A stretch of 64,000 bases of DNA from Brevibacillus brevis (GTDB taxonomy: Bacteria > Bacillota > Bacilli > Brevibacillales > Brevibacillaceae). The DNA is taken from positions 5,810,001 through 5,874,000 of the forward strand of contig NZ_CP041767.1 in assembly GCF_022026395.1 (NCBI RefSeq), given 5' to 3'. Each line of letters begins with the position of its first letter. The first letter of the stretch is position 1. The notes below the pieces were generated by a model that saw nothing but the letters and a program-made list of their open reading frames with translations, searched no databases and was not told the DNA's origin. Shown in pieces: positions 53,082-62,846 of this stretch. The position numbers and the translations under genes were made by a program.

Positions 53082-53115
53082 AAAAGCCAGTGCCCGATCG
53101 TCAGGCACTGGCTTT
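53082..53115. terminator. Bidirectional terminator between kinase gene and chitobiose operon
   Basis: AAAGCCAGTGCC and GGCACTGGCTTT form a 12-bp stem around a 10-nt loop, A-rich on the left and T-rich inside the right arm. Confidence 0.85.
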
Positions 53116-53135
53116 ATTACGTGGTTTTCTCCCTG

Positions 53136-53399
53136 TTAGATGGCAAAGTTCCTTTCAAATAGGGACTCAATACTGGCAGCCACTTCTTGCTCATCGGCCC
53201 CCTCCACCTCAAACATAATTTCATCTCCGGTCTTTACCCCCAGAGCCATTACGCTGAGGATGCTTTTGCCATTTGCCTGCTTGTCATTGTAGATCATCTT
53301 GACCGACGAGCTGTATTGATTGAGCAGGTTCACCAAGACAGAAGCAGGGCGAGCATGGAGACCTCCACTCACGGCTACTTCCAGATTCATTCGGATCAA
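53136..53399 (-). CDS. HPr-like phosphocarrier protein of the chitobiose operon
   Basis: 87-aa HPr-family protein. It keeps the active-site histidine (SGGLHARPASVL) and the regulatory serine region (NGKSILSVMALGVKTGDE), so it is a true HPr rather than a Crh-like protein without histidine. Best start is a TTG at 53399, seven bases after GGAGG; an internal ATG at 53390 is the alternative. Last gene of the sigma-54 PTS operon, with a long distance from ptsI. It may feed phosphate to the IIA in this operon or act in regulation. Confidence 0.88.
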   Translation of the reverse strand: MIRMNLEVAVSGGLHARPASVLVNLLNQYSSSVKMIYNDKQANGKSILSVMALGVKTGDEIMFEVEGADEQEVAASIESLFERNFAI

Positions 53400-53427
53400 T
53401 TTCACGCCTCCCTTCCTGTCTGAATGC

Positions 53428-54267
53428 TCACAGAAAAAACTTCCTGATGACTTCTGCCACCCCATCCTGATCGTTCGTTTCCGTGACATGCCGAGCCAGC
53501 TGTTTCAGATCATCAGGAGCATTGCCCATCGCCACACCCATTCCGGCGAATTGGAGCATCTCTGCATCATTGTAATTGTCGCCTACAGCAACGATCTCGT
53601 CAGGCTGAATCGCAAGCCTCTCACTCACTACCGCAAGACCACTTGCTTTGGAGATGCCCACAGGCAATATCTCTAAATTATTGGCACCCGATGCCGTCAC
53701 GCGAACCCCTGAAAGCTCGGCTTTCTCCAGCTCTTGTCTTGCTGCCAACAGACGCTTCTCGTCGCCCGTGACGAATATTTTCGGAGCACACACTTCATGT
53801 TTTCGAACGTATCCGGCTATCAACCGCGAAGCCTGGATTTTGAGCGGGTATTGATTTTTCCACAGCTGGCGCAGTGTCCAGGCATTTAACAGCGGAAACA
53901 AGTCCGTCCACTTCCACGTGCGATTCGTGACAGCATAAGCCTCGTGCAGCAACATGACATCCAAGCCGTGCGATACGATTATGTCTGTAATCCTCGCCGC
54001 CATCTCATACGGAATGCGCTGTACATACAGCACCTGATCTGTCTTGGGATCTGCGACGTATGCGCCATCATGGGAAACAAGTGGTGCGCTGATCTGGAAC
54101 TGCTCCGCCAACGATTTTGCCGATGGGTATGCCCTGCCGGTTGCCAGTGTGACGTGGACGCCTTGCTTCACTAACCGGGTAATGGCCCGCTCTGTTACTT
54201 TGGATAAGCTGTGGTTCGACATCAAAATCGTTCCGTCCACATCCAGGGCGAGGAGTTTGTATTTCAC
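53428..54267 (-). CDS. Cof-type HAD-superfamily phosphatase
   Basis: 279-aa HAD hydrolase of the Cof (IIB) subclass. Motif I is LLALDVDGTIL (nucleophile Asp), motif II TLATGR, and motif IV VAVGDNYNDAEML. I start it at the GTG at 54267 with AAGGATGGG upstream; the longer reading overlaps the glycosidase gene. Probably dephosphorylates a sugar phosphate from the pathway, for example to prevent toxic build-up; no specific substrate can be named. Confidence 0.88.
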   Translation of the reverse strand: MKYKLLALDVDGTILMSNHSLSKVTERAITRLVKQGVHVTLATGRAYPSAKSLAEQFQISAPLVSHDGAYVADPKTDQVLYVQRIPYEMAARITDIIVSHGLDVMLLHEAYAVTNRTWKWTDLFPLLNAWTLRQLWKNQYPLKIQASRLIAGYVRKHEVCAPKIFVTGDEKRLLAARQELEKAELSGVRVTASGANNLEILPVGISKASGLAVVSERLAIQPDEIVAVGDNYNDAEMLQFAGMGVAMGNAPDDLKQLARHVTETNDQDGVAEVIRKFFL

Positions 54268-54280
54268 GCGAGTCCCATCC

Positions 54281-55603
54281 TTATGTGACGGGCTTGAAAA
54301 ACTGGGGCAGATGCTCCTTGTGCGCCTCCAGCATCTCATCGAGTATTTTTTTGGCGATCACATCAGACGGCACCAGCGGGTTAATATTCATCGCCAATAG
54401 CGCCTTATGGTAATCACCCGTTACAGCTGCCTCAGCTGCGACTCGCTCAAACGATTTGATTTGCTGTACGAGTCCACGCACGGGAACAGGCAAATCACCT
54501 ACCGCCAAAGGAATCGGTCCTTCTCTTGTAATGACGCAGTTCACCTCGACTGCCGAATCATCCGGAATGCTGGCAATCGCTCCATTGTTGCGAACATTTA
54601 CCGTCTGGATATCGCGCTTGTCGTTGTAAATGGAGTAAATCAGATTGCAAGCTGCCTCGCTGTAATAGGCCCCGCCGCGTTTCTCCAACTGCGGAGGCTT
54701 GATATCCAAGTCTGGATCTTCGTAGAGCGCAAACAGCTCCGCTTCCACCTGCTTGACCACTTCAGCCCGCGTCCCCTTCTGCTCCGCTTCTTCCAACTCA
54801 TGCTCAAGCATCGTGCGCGTCTGGTAGTAGTAACGATGATACGGGCACGGGAGAATCCCCAGTGCTTTGATAAAATCCTTATCCCAACCAAGGTCCAAAA
54901 TATTTTGCATTGTAATACCCGATTGGTCGCCCGTGATTTTATCGATTACCTGGGAAATGACGTTTTCCCCATCCAAGTACACACCCAGTCCGAAGATCAT
55001 ATGGTTCAAACCGGCAAAATCAATATGAACCCGTGATTGCTCGACGCCTAAAACAGTGGCAACACCCATTTTCATCCCGATGGGAACATTACACAGTCCA
55101 ATGACCTTTTTGCGGTTGGTATACCGCAGCACTGCCTCTGTGACCATACCAGCCGGATTCGTGAAGTTAATCAGCCAAGCATCTGGACATAGCTCTTCCA
55201 TGTCACGACAAATGTCCATAATGACCGGAATGGTACGCAGGCCTTTGAACAAGCCGCCAGGTCCATTCGTTTCCTGACCGATCACCCCGTATTTCAAAGG
55301 AATCCGCTCATCCTTGATTCGCGCATCCAAGAGACCCACGCGCATTTGCGTCGTAACAAAATCTGCACCCGCGAGTGCTTTTCGCCGATCCATCGTCAAA
55401 TGGATCTCGATAGGCACCCCTGCCTTCTCTACCATCCTTTTTGCCAGGGCGCCTACTGTTTGCAGCTTTTTCTCGCCCTCTGGAATGTCCACCAGCCACA
55501 GCTCTCGGACAGGCAACTCATCGTAGCGCTTGATGAAGCCTTCCACCAGCTCAGGTGTATAGCTAGACCCTCCACCGATCGTCACAATTTTGATTCCGCT
55601 CAT
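54281..55603 (-). CDS. 6-phospho-beta-glucosidase, GH4 family (ChbF/CelF/LicH type)
   Basis: 440-aa GH4 glycosidase that uses NAD and a divalent metal to split phosphorylated disaccharides. Seen: NAD motif [73 protein letters not shown], the metal-binding Cys in GLCNVPIGM and His in [11 protein letters not shown]. In this operon the substrate would be the disaccharide 6-phosphate delivered by the PTS; the ChbG gene suggests chitobiose-type sugars. Overlaps the IIA gene by four bases. Confidence 0.9.
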   Translation of the reverse strand: MSGIKIVTIGGGSSYTPELVEGFIKRYDELPVRELWLVDIPEGEKKLQTVGALAKRMVEKAGVPIEIHLTMDRRKALAGADFVTTQMRVGLLDARIKDERIPLKYGVIGQETNGPGGLFKGLRTIPVIMDICRDMEELCPDAWLINFTNPAGMVTEAVLRYTNRKKVIGLCNVPIGMKMGVATVLGVEQSRVHIDFAGLNHMIFGLGVYLDGENVISQVIDKITGDQSGITMQNILDLGWDKDFIKALGILPCPYHRYYYQTRTMLEHELEEAEQKGTRAEVVKQVEAELFALYEDPDLDIKPPQLEKRGGAYYSEAACNLIYSIYNDKRDIQTVNVRNNGAIASIPDDSAVEVNCVITREGPIPLAVGDLPVPVRGLVQQIKSFERVAAEAAVTGDYHKALLAMNINPLVPSDVIAKKILDEMLEAHKEHLPQFFKPVT

Positions 55604-55926
55604 ACTCCTGCCTCCTTGCCTGCATGGATTTGGCTGTACAGCTCGACAAACTCCGTCGCCAAATCTTTGACTGTAATTGCGTTCATCAAATGATCCTGGG
55701 CGTGAATCAAGAGCATGCTAATCTCAGTCTTTTCGCCCGCTATCTCCTTCTGGATAAGTGCCGTTTGATTTTGGTGTGCACGCCCGAGCTCTTCTCCTGC
55801 ACGCTTCAATGCGTCCTCCGCACCTGACAAGTCTCTATTTTTAGCCAGAGCGATCGCTTCCATTGCCAGACTCCGCGCATTTCCTCCGTGAAGTATTAGT
55901 TGAAAAATAACGTCTGTATGGTCCAT
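55600..55926 (-). CDS. PTS lactose/cellobiose-family enzyme IIA
   Basis: 108-aa helical phosphocarrier of the lactose/chitobiose class. The phospho-histidine lies in LLIHAQDHLMNAIT (about residue 76), with FQLILHGGNARSLAMEAIALAK at the start. It takes phosphate from HPr and gives it to the IIB at 58063. Ends inside the start of the glycosidase gene. Confidence 0.93.
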   Translation of the reverse strand: MDHTDVIFQLILHGGNARSLAMEAIALAKNRDLSGAEDALKRAGEELGRAHQNQTALIQKEIAGEKTEISMLLIHAQDHLMNAITVKDLATEFVELYSQIHAGKEAGV

Positions 55927-55937
55927 CCTATCTCCAC

Positions 55938-56684
55938 CTATCCAAGTTCGCTAAAAGTCACGAGCTGTATTTTTTGATCACGAATGTATTGCTTTAACTC
56001 TGCTGCTGTTAAGATTTTTAATTCTGTGGTTCGTTGCTTTGCGTATGAACTGCCTGTCAGTACCGCTTCGTCCAAATAAGCAGGGTGCGTCATGATCTCC
56101 ACTACAGGATAATCTGACATATCCTCTATGATCTTGACGAAGGTTTGTACGGTTAGGTCGTCTCCATAAAAATGATGAGAAAAGCCTTCTGTCGTCAAAA
56201 CACCCGACTGGTCTCGCTGCTCCTGTGACCCGGACATCCACGGATAGCGAACTGGCACTCGATATTCCTCTGCCAGCTTCAGAACAATCGGCAAAACGGC
56301 TGGATGTGCATGTACATGGTGGTGGCTGTCGATATGGGTCAGCTTGAGCCCCGACGCCATGAACCTCTCCAATTGAGTCCGCAGCTCCCGCTCGATCTCA
56401 TCCGGTGCAGCAGAAATCAAATGATCTTGCCCGCGTCGAAAACGCCCCTCTCCATCCGTTAGCGATGGTACATCCTGACTGACTGGCGATCCGCATGTGA
56501 GCACCAGATGAATGCCTACTCCGAGCGTTGGATGTTCTTTGGCCAGCCCTACAGCGTGCTCGAACCCCTCCATATTGACCATCAAGGTCGCAGAAGTAAC
56601 GACTCCATCCCGATGCGCTTCGACGATGCCCAGATTGACGCCTTTGGAATACCCAAAATCGTCTGCATTCACAATCAATTTCAT
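55938..56684 (-). CDS. chbG: ChbG/YdjC-family carbohydrate deacetylase
   Basis: 248-aa enzyme of the YdjC family. Metal-binding motifs: VNADDFGYSKGVNLGI, GVGIHLVLTCG, and HIDSHHHVHAHPAVLP; the end has EIMTHPAYLD. ChbG in E. coli removes one acetyl group from chitobiose-6-phosphate, after which the phospho-glycosidase can act. Its presence is the main reason for thinking the operon handles acetylated chito-disaccharides. Confidence 0.9.
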   Translation of the reverse strand: MKLIVNADDFGYSKGVNLGIVEAHRDGVVTSATLMVNMEGFEHAVGLAKEHPTLGVGIHLVLTCGSPVSQDVPSLTDGEGRFRRGQDHLISAAPDEIERELRTQLERFMASGLKLTHIDSHHHVHAHPAVLPIVLKLAEEYRVPVRYPWMSGSQEQRDQSGVLTTEGFSHHFYGDDLTVQTFVKIIEDMSDYPVVEIMTHPAYLDEAVLTGSSYAKQRTTELKILTAAELKQYIRDQKIQLVTFSELG

Positions 56685-56705
56685 AGATAGCCTCTCCTCT
56701 AGCGA

Positions 56706-58055
56706 TTACATAGTCACAGCTGTATCGGAAGCAGTACCAGCTTTTTCTTCAACTACCTTTTGTTTATCCCACAAACGGAAGAACGGATAGTAGATCGCGA
56801 GCGAGATGAGGAAGTTCACCGCTTGAAGAACCATCCCCGATACTTTTCCGCCTGTAGCCAAATATCCGCTGACAAATAATGGTGTCGTCCACGGAACAGA
56901 TACCCCGCTTGGCTTTGCTACCCATCCCAGCGACATCGCAAAATAGCTGATAATGACCAATATGACAGGGGTAATCACAAATGGAATAATCAAGAGCGGG
57001 TTCATGACAATCGGCATCCCGAAGATGACCGGTTCATTGATGTTAAACAAACCAGGCCCAATCGATAGTCTGCCGATGTTTTTCATCTGCTTGCTTCGCG
57101 CCATAAATACCATCAGGACAACGAGAGCCAAAGTGGCACCTGATCCCCCTGCATAGATCCACATGTCAAAAAATTGCGTGGTGACCACGTTCGGCAATTC
57201 ACCGTTCGGATTTGCCTGAAACGCCGCTCTGTTCTGGTCCATCAGTGTTAGCCAGATGGGACTCATAATGCCACCGACTATCGCCGCACCATGCAAACCA
57301 ACAGCCCAGAGAATATGAATGAGCAACACACAGATGATGGCGCCAATCAAGCTGCTGCCGACCACACTCAATGGTCCGACAAGAAGATCTTTTACAATAT
57401 TATGAATACTCTCAAAAGAGGTGTTTTCTAGCAGAATCCGAATCAGCCAGACAACGATAAGCACAGCACCCGCAGGGATCAATGCCACAAAAGAGCGGGA
57501 AACAGCAGGGGGAACGCCGGGTGGCATGGAGATGACGATTTTCATTTGGATGATTTTGCGATAAATCTCGGTTCCTAAAATCGCCAATATCATGGCTACA
57601 AACAATCCCTGACTACCCATCAGCGTAACGGGAATGACTCCGCCTACCTCTTGGGCTGCACTCACTCCCTCAGGGGTGAACATTACTTTATACGGAGTAG
57701 CGAGCAAGAAGGAAGCAACAGAGATCGCTCCAGCCGACAGCGGATCGACCTTGTATTTCTCTGCTAGTCGGTAGGCGACGCCAAAACTCACAATTAACCC
57801 CATGATGTCAAAAGTAGCGCCTACTGGATACAGTAGCTTCGTCCGCCATTTTTCGCCGAAAATACCGCCCATGAATTCGTCATAACCAGGTATCGGTATG
57901 AAGCCAATGATGAGGAACAGTGAACCAATGATCAACAAAGGCAAAGTAAGGATAATTCCGTCACGAATGGCCTGCAGATGCTTTTGTTCCGCCATTTTTC
58001 CTGCGATCGGCATCATGCGGTTTTCCATAAATGAAACAAATCCGCCCACACGCAT
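56706..58055 (-). CDS. PTS lactose/cellobiose-family enzyme IIC
   Basis: 449-aa membrane permease with about ten hydrophobic segments. Family marks: LPLLIIGSLFLIIGFIPIPG, GAISVASFLLATP, MPPGVPPAVSRSFVALIPAG, GPGLFNINEPVIFGMPIVMNP. The final 20 residues are soluble. It passes the sugar through and works with IIB (58063) and IIA (55600). RBS and start were accepted as the long form (TTG or GTG-like start next to AGGAGGGGG). Confidence 0.92.
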   Translation of the reverse strand: MRVGGFVSFMENRMMPIAGKMAEQKHLQAIRDGIILTLPLLIIGSLFLIIGFIPIPGYDEFMGGIFGEKWRTKLLYPVGATFDIMGLIVSFGVAYRLAEKYKVDPLSAGAISVASFLLATPYKVMFTPEGVSAAQEVGGVIPVTLMGSQGLFVAMILAILGTEIYRKIIQMKIVISMPPGVPPAVSRSFVALIPAGAVLIVVWLIRILLENTSFESIHNIVKDLLVGPLSVVGSSLIGAIICVLLIHILWAVGLHGAAIVGGIMSPIWLTLMDQNRAAFQANPNGELPNVVTTQFFDMWIYAGGSGATLALVVLMVFMARSKQMKNIGRLSIGPGLFNINEPVIFGMPIVMNPLLIIPFVITPVILVIISYFAMSLGWVAKPSGVSVPWTTPLFVSGYLATGGKVSGMVLQAVNFLISLAIYYPFFRLWDKQKVVEEKAGTASDTAVTM

Positions 58056-58062
58056 CCCCCTC

Positions 58063-58365
58063 CTACTGTTTTAGACGAAGTGCAAACTCAAGCACGTTTT
58101 TCCCGTTCAACGTTCCGTAATCGACCGTGCTGATTACGTCTACAGGAATTCCTCTGGATGCCCCTTCTTTTTTCATCTCTGTCAGCTTGTAACGAACTTG
58201 TGGCCCCAACAAGAGTACTGCTGCTTGATCGATATGATTCTTCACTTCATCTGCAGAAACTGCCCATATTTTAGCGTCCAACCCTTTTTCTCTGGCAGCC
58301 TCCTCCATTTTTTGAACCAGCAAGCTTGTCGACATACCCGCTGCGCAACACAATAAAATATTCAT
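58063..58365 (-). CDS. PTS lactose/cellobiose-family enzyme IIB
   Basis: 100-aa phosphocarrier with the cysteine in [15 protein letters not shown] (Cys7) near the N-terminus, and [10 protein letters not shown] and [16 protein letters not shown] further on. The ATG at 58365 has GAGGAGGGG upstream; the longer reading would overlap the sigma-54 promoter. First gene of the operon. Confidence 0.93.
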   Translation of the reverse strand: MNILLCCAAGMSTSLLVQKMEEAAREKGLDAKIWAVSADEVKNHIDQAAVLLLGPQVRYKLTEMKKEGASRGIPVDVISTVDYGTLNGKNVLEFALRLKQ

Positions 58366-58403
58366 TGTACCCCCTCCTCTCAACGAGTGATGCCTTACTG
58401 TAA

Positions 58404-58422
58404 CAGCAAGTTGCGTGCCAAA
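58404..58422 (-). promoter_or_regulatory. Consensus sigma-54 promoter of the PTS operon
   Basis: Leftward TTGGCACGCAACTTGCT is an exact match to TTGGCACG-N4-TTGCT. It lies about 40 nt before the IIB start and downstream of the LevR-like activator gene. Confidence 0.9.
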
Positions 58423-58438
58423 ACACCAAAAAATGTAT

Positions 58439-58521
58439 GCGCTTACTGAGAAAACCGCATGGTTAGTCATATTTCGCGACCTCATCGCCTGCCATCCCCA
58501 TTAGTGTTTTTATGTAAGCGC
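58439..58521. promoter_or_regulatory. Candidate activator binding sites (GCGCTTAC / GTAAGCGC)
   Basis: GCGCTTAC at 58439-58446 and its reverse complement GTAAGCGC at 58514-58521, each with AT-rich flanks (ATGTATGCGCTTACTGA and TTTATGTAAGCGCTGTA), lie 20-110 bp upstream of the sigma-54 promoter. The farther copy is the better placed enhancer for a LevR-type protein. Confidence 0.5.
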
Positions 58522-58551
58522 TGTAGTGTTTGATTTTGAATAAGGAATAGT

Positions 58552-58584
58552 CAAAAAATAAAACACTGGTTAGGCCAGTGTTTT
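58552..58584 (-). terminator. Terminator overlapping the stop codon of the LevR-like gene
   Basis: AAAACACTGG and CCAGTGTTTT form a 10-bp stem; the TAA stop lies in the loop. Leftward the hairpin is followed by ATTTTTT. Confidence 0.88.
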
Positions 58585-61248
58585 ATTGTGTATGAAGAAA
58601 TTCATGATAAAACAAACGTCGTCTTCGCTGATCACTACCTCATATTTGTCTTCCAGCGGCAATAATTCATGGCGGATTAAGCTGTACAGCTTGCGATTCT
58701 CCTGCAAAAAACTTTCTTTTTGAATATACGCCACGGATTGCGCACCTGCTTTCAGACGATCTACCAAGCAGCAGATATGCAAGTAGGCCCCAATTCGCGT
58801 GTCAAAAACCAAATAATTGTTCAATCGCTCCTCCATACGGCCGACACACATCCTCACGTCTGCGAGAATATCTTGACCGTCTACCATTTGCAGATGCTCC
58901 CCCAGCGACTCTTGCATCTTCAGGTAGGCCTCTTCCAGATCGATCACTTGCTGGATATCAGACATCGCTTCTCCGTTCAAAACATCGTCCATGCTATGGT
59001 GGCGCAATTCGCGGTCGAGAATGTAATTGCTCACCACGAACAGAATTTTTCTCTCTTCCTTGATTTTTCGAAGCTGACTGCGTGCCTGTGCCTTATCGAT
59101 CAGTTGCAGCGGCACAAATTCCAGAAGGCTATCATCGTACCTGAGCCTCGATTCCAGCAGCTTTTTCAAAAACAAGGCACTGCCTTCGCCAGACAGGCAG
59201 GCAGCGACAATCGTTAGCGCTGGAACATGCTTTTGCACCTGTTCTTTCGGCTGCTCCTCCCGTTGGTAGAGCGACATGCCCACGACATCTCGGTAAACAT
59301 CCTCCAGCGAATGACCGAGCATGGCCTTTCGAGTGGCTTCAATCACATGCGGCGTACTGACCATCGGAATGACCTTGACCGGAATGCCGATCTCCCGCTC
59401 GATAATTTCGCCAAAGCCGAGCAGCGATCCCATATCCACGAGCAACAGCAGTCCAGCCTTGCTCCCGATCTCTCTGGCTACTTTCATTGCTTTTTCCAAA
59501 ACACTCATGGAATCTTCTTCAAGCGGCAGGTCAATGGCTCTCGCATATTGTGTGACTAGCAATCGGTTCGTCACATCGACCATCGCTGTCGCACCGCCGC
59601 TTCCGTGCGTAATCACAAGCACTCCGATTGTTTCCCGTTCTTCCTCCATGCTGACATCGTCGAGCACGAAAAACATGGTCAAATATCCAGCCTCACCAAT
59701 CGGCAGATCCATGAGTATCGCTTCTTCTATCATGCGAACGCACTCTAGCGCCACTGCAAACTCTTTCTTGTATTTGATTCGCACATGGTTGATTTGCGGA
59801 TTCACGATTTGCTTGCCTTGCGCGAGCCGCTCCTTCGATGTCTGAATATGCAGCGCGAGACCAAAGATTACCTTCTGGCTCAAAATCTTCTCCAGCTTGG
59901 CCTCTGCGAAGCGAACGATCTCTTCCACGAGGTGAATGATGAACGGGTCGATAATTCGGGCCATGTCGCCCTTATTTACGCGTTGATGGACGCCTTTGAT
60001 AAAGGTCGTAAAATAATTCTCGATGTCAAACTCCAATTCTTCTTCACTCACACCGAGGTTTTGCAGCTCATATATTTTTTGCTCGATTTTTTCATAGACA
60101 CTGTCCGTCGTATCCTCTGTTTCTCGTCCGATCCAGATGCCCTCTTTTGATGGCTGCACGACAAAGCAATTGTGCTCCGTCCCAATGATTTCATCGAGCT
60201 CCTGCTTGTAATCCTTCACCAAAAGCAGCCCTTGCTTGACATGATGCGGCAGGTCCTGAACCGACACGTGTAGCTGATTCTTTTTTAACGAAATGAATTC
60301 GGCATAGGCGCTGGCGCAGGTGAGTTGAATATCCGTTTTTAACTGTCCAATGTTATTCGGGCAGTGATAGCACAAGAATGCCTGCACAGCATTGGCCGAT
60401 ATCTGAATCTCTCTCCCCAACCGAAAAGCCTCTTCTTGAAAAATTTCCATCGTAATACTGAAGCGCTCTTCCAAGCCACGCTCAACCAAAGATGGCAGCT
60501 TGATGACCATGGGAATGCGCCTCATGAACGTCTTTAAGAGACTCGACTCCGGATTTTCTGTCGTGGCCATGACAATCTGGACGTGAGCCGTCCGCTCCAT
60601 CTCTGTTTCCCCTACGCGGCGGTATATACCCTTATCCATAAAGGTAAAAAAGATTTCCTGTCCTTCCGCCGGCAGCCGATGCACCTCATCGAGAAAGAGA
60701 ATGCCGCCGTCTGCCTTTTCCACGAGTCCTTTGCGGTCCATCTCCGCTCCGGTGTACGCCCCTTTTTTGACTCCGAACAATTGACTGATTAAGAGCTGCG
60801 GGTTGTTGGCATAATCGGCACAGTTAAAAATCACGAAAGGAGCATGCTTATCCAGGCGTCCAATATCCACGGCAAACTCGTGAATCATCCCAGCAAACCA
60901 CGATTTTCCTACGCCTGTTTCCCCCAAAATCAAGCAATGCATCCCTCGCGGCGGATACAAAACGGCCGCCTTTGCCTGCTCAATACGCGTGATCAGGCTC
61001 TTGTTGGTCTTCGCCAGCCTGTCCAGCGACGTCTCCGCCAAATAGAGCGAATCGTTTCCTTGCTTGGCAAAAAACAGCGTCGGACGCCCTTCTTCCTTCC
61101 CGATTCGACCTTCCTTCCACAAACGGTTCAAATCGCTGCTCACATTCGCTCGACTCAAACCAAGCCGCTCAGCCAAATCTGAAGCGCTTACTTTTTTATC
61201 GGGACCAGCGTCTACTAACGTCTGGAATATTAAATCTAATCGTTTCAC
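58570..61248 (-). CDS. LevR-like sigma-54 activator with PTS regulation domains
   Basis: 892-aa enhancer-binding protein. An N-terminal winged helix (about 1-65, SASDLAERLGLSRANVSSDLNRL), an AAA+ domain (about 95-330: GETGVGKSW, KKGAYTGAEMD, GGILFLDEVHRLP), PRD1 (about 430-520), an EIIA-Man-like domain with a histidine (GVLVITHGSGGATAMVD, about 540), an EIIB-like segment (IVAACLSGEGSALFLKKLLE, about 680), and PRD2 (about 780-892). This is the LevR/CelR architecture, in which HPr and the cognate EII adjust activity. It drives the adjacent PTS operon through the sigma-54 promoter at 58404-58422. Confidence 0.93.
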   Translation of the reverse strand: MKRLDLIFQTLVDAGPDKKVSASDLAERLGLSRANVSSDLNRLWKEGRIGKEEGRPTLFFAKQGNDSLYLAETSLDRLAKTNKSLITRIEQAKAAVLYPPRGMHCLILGETGVGKSWFAGMIHEFAVDIGRLDKHAPFVIFNCADYANNPQLLISQLFGVKKGAYTGAEMDRKGLVEKADGGILFLDEVHRLPAEGQEIFFTFMDKGIYRRVGETEMERTAHVQIVMATTENPESSLLKTFMRRIPMVIKLPSLVERGLEERFSITMEIFQEEAFRLGREIQISANAVQAFLCYHCPNNIGQLKTDIQLTCASAYAEFISLKKNQLHVSVQDLPHHVKQGLLLVKDYKQELDEIIGTEHNCFVVQPSKEGIWIGRETEDTTDSVYEKIEQKIYELQNLGVSEEELEFDIENYFTTFIKGVHQRVNKGDMARIIDPFIIHLVEEIVRFAEAKLEKILSQKVIFGLALHIQTSKERLAQGKQIVNPQINHVRIKYKKEFAVALECVRMIEEAILMDLPIGEAGYLTMFFVLDDVSMEEERETIGVLVITHGSGGATAMVDVTNRLLVTQYARAIDLPLEEDSMSVLEKAMKVAREIGSKAGLLLLVDMGSLLGFGEIIEREIGIPVKVIPMVSTPHVIEATRKAMLGHSLEDVYRDVVGMSLYQREEQPKEQVQKHVPALTIVAACLSGEGSALFLKKLLESRLRYDDSLLEFVPLQLIDKAQARSQLRKIKEERKILFVVSNYILDRELRHHSMDDVLNGEAMSDIQQVIDLEEAYLKMQESLGEHLQMVDGQDILADVRMCVGRMEERLNNYLVFDTRIGAYLHICCLVDRLKAGAQSVAYIQKESFLQENRKLYSLIRHELLPLEDKYEVVISEDDVCFIMNFFIHNKTLA

Positions 61249-61407
61249 TCTATCACCCGCCGTTGAATAGATAGAAAGTCACGAAATGCACAACCAGTCC
61301 TTCTCAATTCCACGAATATTTGGAAAAACCTGCTTGCTGCTTTTTCCCCCTTCTCCCGTTTTTGTCCCCGATGATTTATTTTTCCGTTTCCTTTCCCTGG
61401 TGTACGA

Positions 61408-61413
61408 TATAAT
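61408..61413 (+). promoter_or_regulatory. -10 box of the sensor kinase operon
   Basis: A perfect TATAAT lies about 35 nt before the kinase start in the divergent region 61249-61447. No good -35 partner was found. Confidence 0.45.
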
Positions 61414-61447
61414 AGATAAATAATGATTGACAGGAGATAGCAAATCC

Positions 61448-62827
61448 ATGATGGTTTTCATCGTGTTTACCATATGGGCATTAGGTCTGTTTGTGCTGTT
61501 CACAGACCCGAAACGAACGTCGATCCGCTGGGCTTGTGCAACTGCCTTTGTTGGGGCTGGGGGCTTTATCTCAGGCGCGATTGACGAGACGATCATGCCC
61601 CATTTTGCAGATTACCTGGCCGCAAAGCCCGGGACCACGAACACCCTGATATTAGTAAGCCGCATCTCTTCTTTTGTTTGCCAAGCGGGCTTGCCCTATA
61701 CGTTTCTCATGTTTTCCGTGCACTCAACTGAATTCTTGTCTCGCAGAATAAAGCTGACGATACAATATGCTGCTCTCATCCTGCCGCTTGGGATGCTTTG
61801 GATTACACCCGTTTATCCCGAACTGCTTTTTAACTACTGGATTATGGTGGCATGGGTGATTCCGTTTTTTCTGTTCTCCTGTACGTTGCTTGTCGTACAG
61901 TACATGCGAGAAAAAGATCCACTCGTGAAAAAGAACAGCTTTTTCACGAACGTACTCATCATCGTTCCGTTGTTTTTCGTCTTTATTTTCATCTATATCA
62001 TGCGCACTCAGAACGATTACGAAGCTTGGCGCTACAACATTGGCGTGGTCACGATCCAGTTTATCCTGATCGTTGCCATCAGTTTGAAATATGGCTTCCT
62101 TGGCGTCCGTCTCCGCGTGGAGAAAAGACGTCTGGACAGTACCTTGCGTGCCTTGACTTCCGGTGCGCAAATCATTAACCATACGATCAAAAATGAAGCA
62201 GGCAAAATCTCGCTGTATGCCGACCGTATCGAGACATATGCGGATGAAACCAACCAGCCATCGCTAAAAGAAGATGCGCTTGTCCTGATGCAATCCTCGC
62301 AGCATATGCTGGACATGATGAATCGGATTCAAAACCAACTGAGGGACGTCGAGTTGCGAGAAGAACCATGTGACCCCAGCCAAATCATTGGGCAAGTCAC
62401 ACAAAATCTGACGCCCTATATCCTGAAACAACAGGTAGAAGTCGTTAGTGAATTGGACGAAACACTTCGCTTGCATGGCGATGGCGTACAACTGCGCGAA
62501 GTCATCACCAACTTGTGCATGAATGCGCTGGAAGCCATGAAGTCGGGCGGCAAGCTCCATCTTCAGCTATTTTTGTCCCACAAGCATCTCATCATCACTG
62601 TCGCAGACACAGGCACAGGCATTACAAAAGAGAACCTGCCTCACGTGCTCGATCCTTTTTTCTCTACAAAAAGGACAGGGCAAAACTTTGGTCTTGGGCT
62701 CTCCTACTGCTACAATGTCATGCAAAAGCATCAGGGCCAACTGGAAATCTACAGTGAGCAAGGCAAAGGAACCACCGTTTTCCTGTTCTTCCCGAAAAAG
62801 CGCGTCATCACAACCTACTCTGAATAG
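61448..62827 (+). CDS. Multi-pass membrane sensor histidine kinase
   Basis: 459-aa kinase. The N-terminal half (about 1-215) has six or seven hydrophobic segments and no large extracellular domain. The catalytic half has a His in QIINHTIKNEAGKISL (about residue 240), LCMNALEAMKSGG (N box), VADTGTGI and a glycine-rich FGLGLSYCYNVMQKH. AGGAG lies upstream of the paired ATG codons at 61448 and 61451; a TTG seven codons before is within the ribosome binding signal. It partners the NarL-type regulator downstream. Signal unknown. Confidence 0.87.
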   Translation: MMVFIVFTIWALGLFVLFTDPKRTSIRWACATAFVGAGGFISGAIDETIMPHFADYLAAKPGTTNTLILVSRISSFVCQAGLPYTFLMFSVHSTEFLSRRIKLTIQYAALILPLGMLWITPVYPELLFNYWIMVAWVIPFFLFSCTLLVVQYMREKDPLVKKNSFFTNVLIIVPLFFVFIFIYIMRTQNDYEAWRYNIGVVTIQFILIVAISLKYGFLGVRLRVEKRRLDSTLRALTSGAQIINHTIKNEAGKISLYADRIETYADETNQPSLKEDALVLMQSSQHMLDMMNRIQNQLRDVELREEPCDPSQIIGQVTQNLTPYILKQQVEVVSELDETLRLHGDGVQLREVITNLCMNALEAMKSGGKLHLQLFLSHKHLIITVADTGTGITKENLPHVLDPFFSTKRTGQNFGLGLSYCYNVMQKHQGQLEIYSEQGKGTTVFLFFPKKRVITTYSE

Positions 62828-62846
62828 CGAAAGGACGCAAACACAC

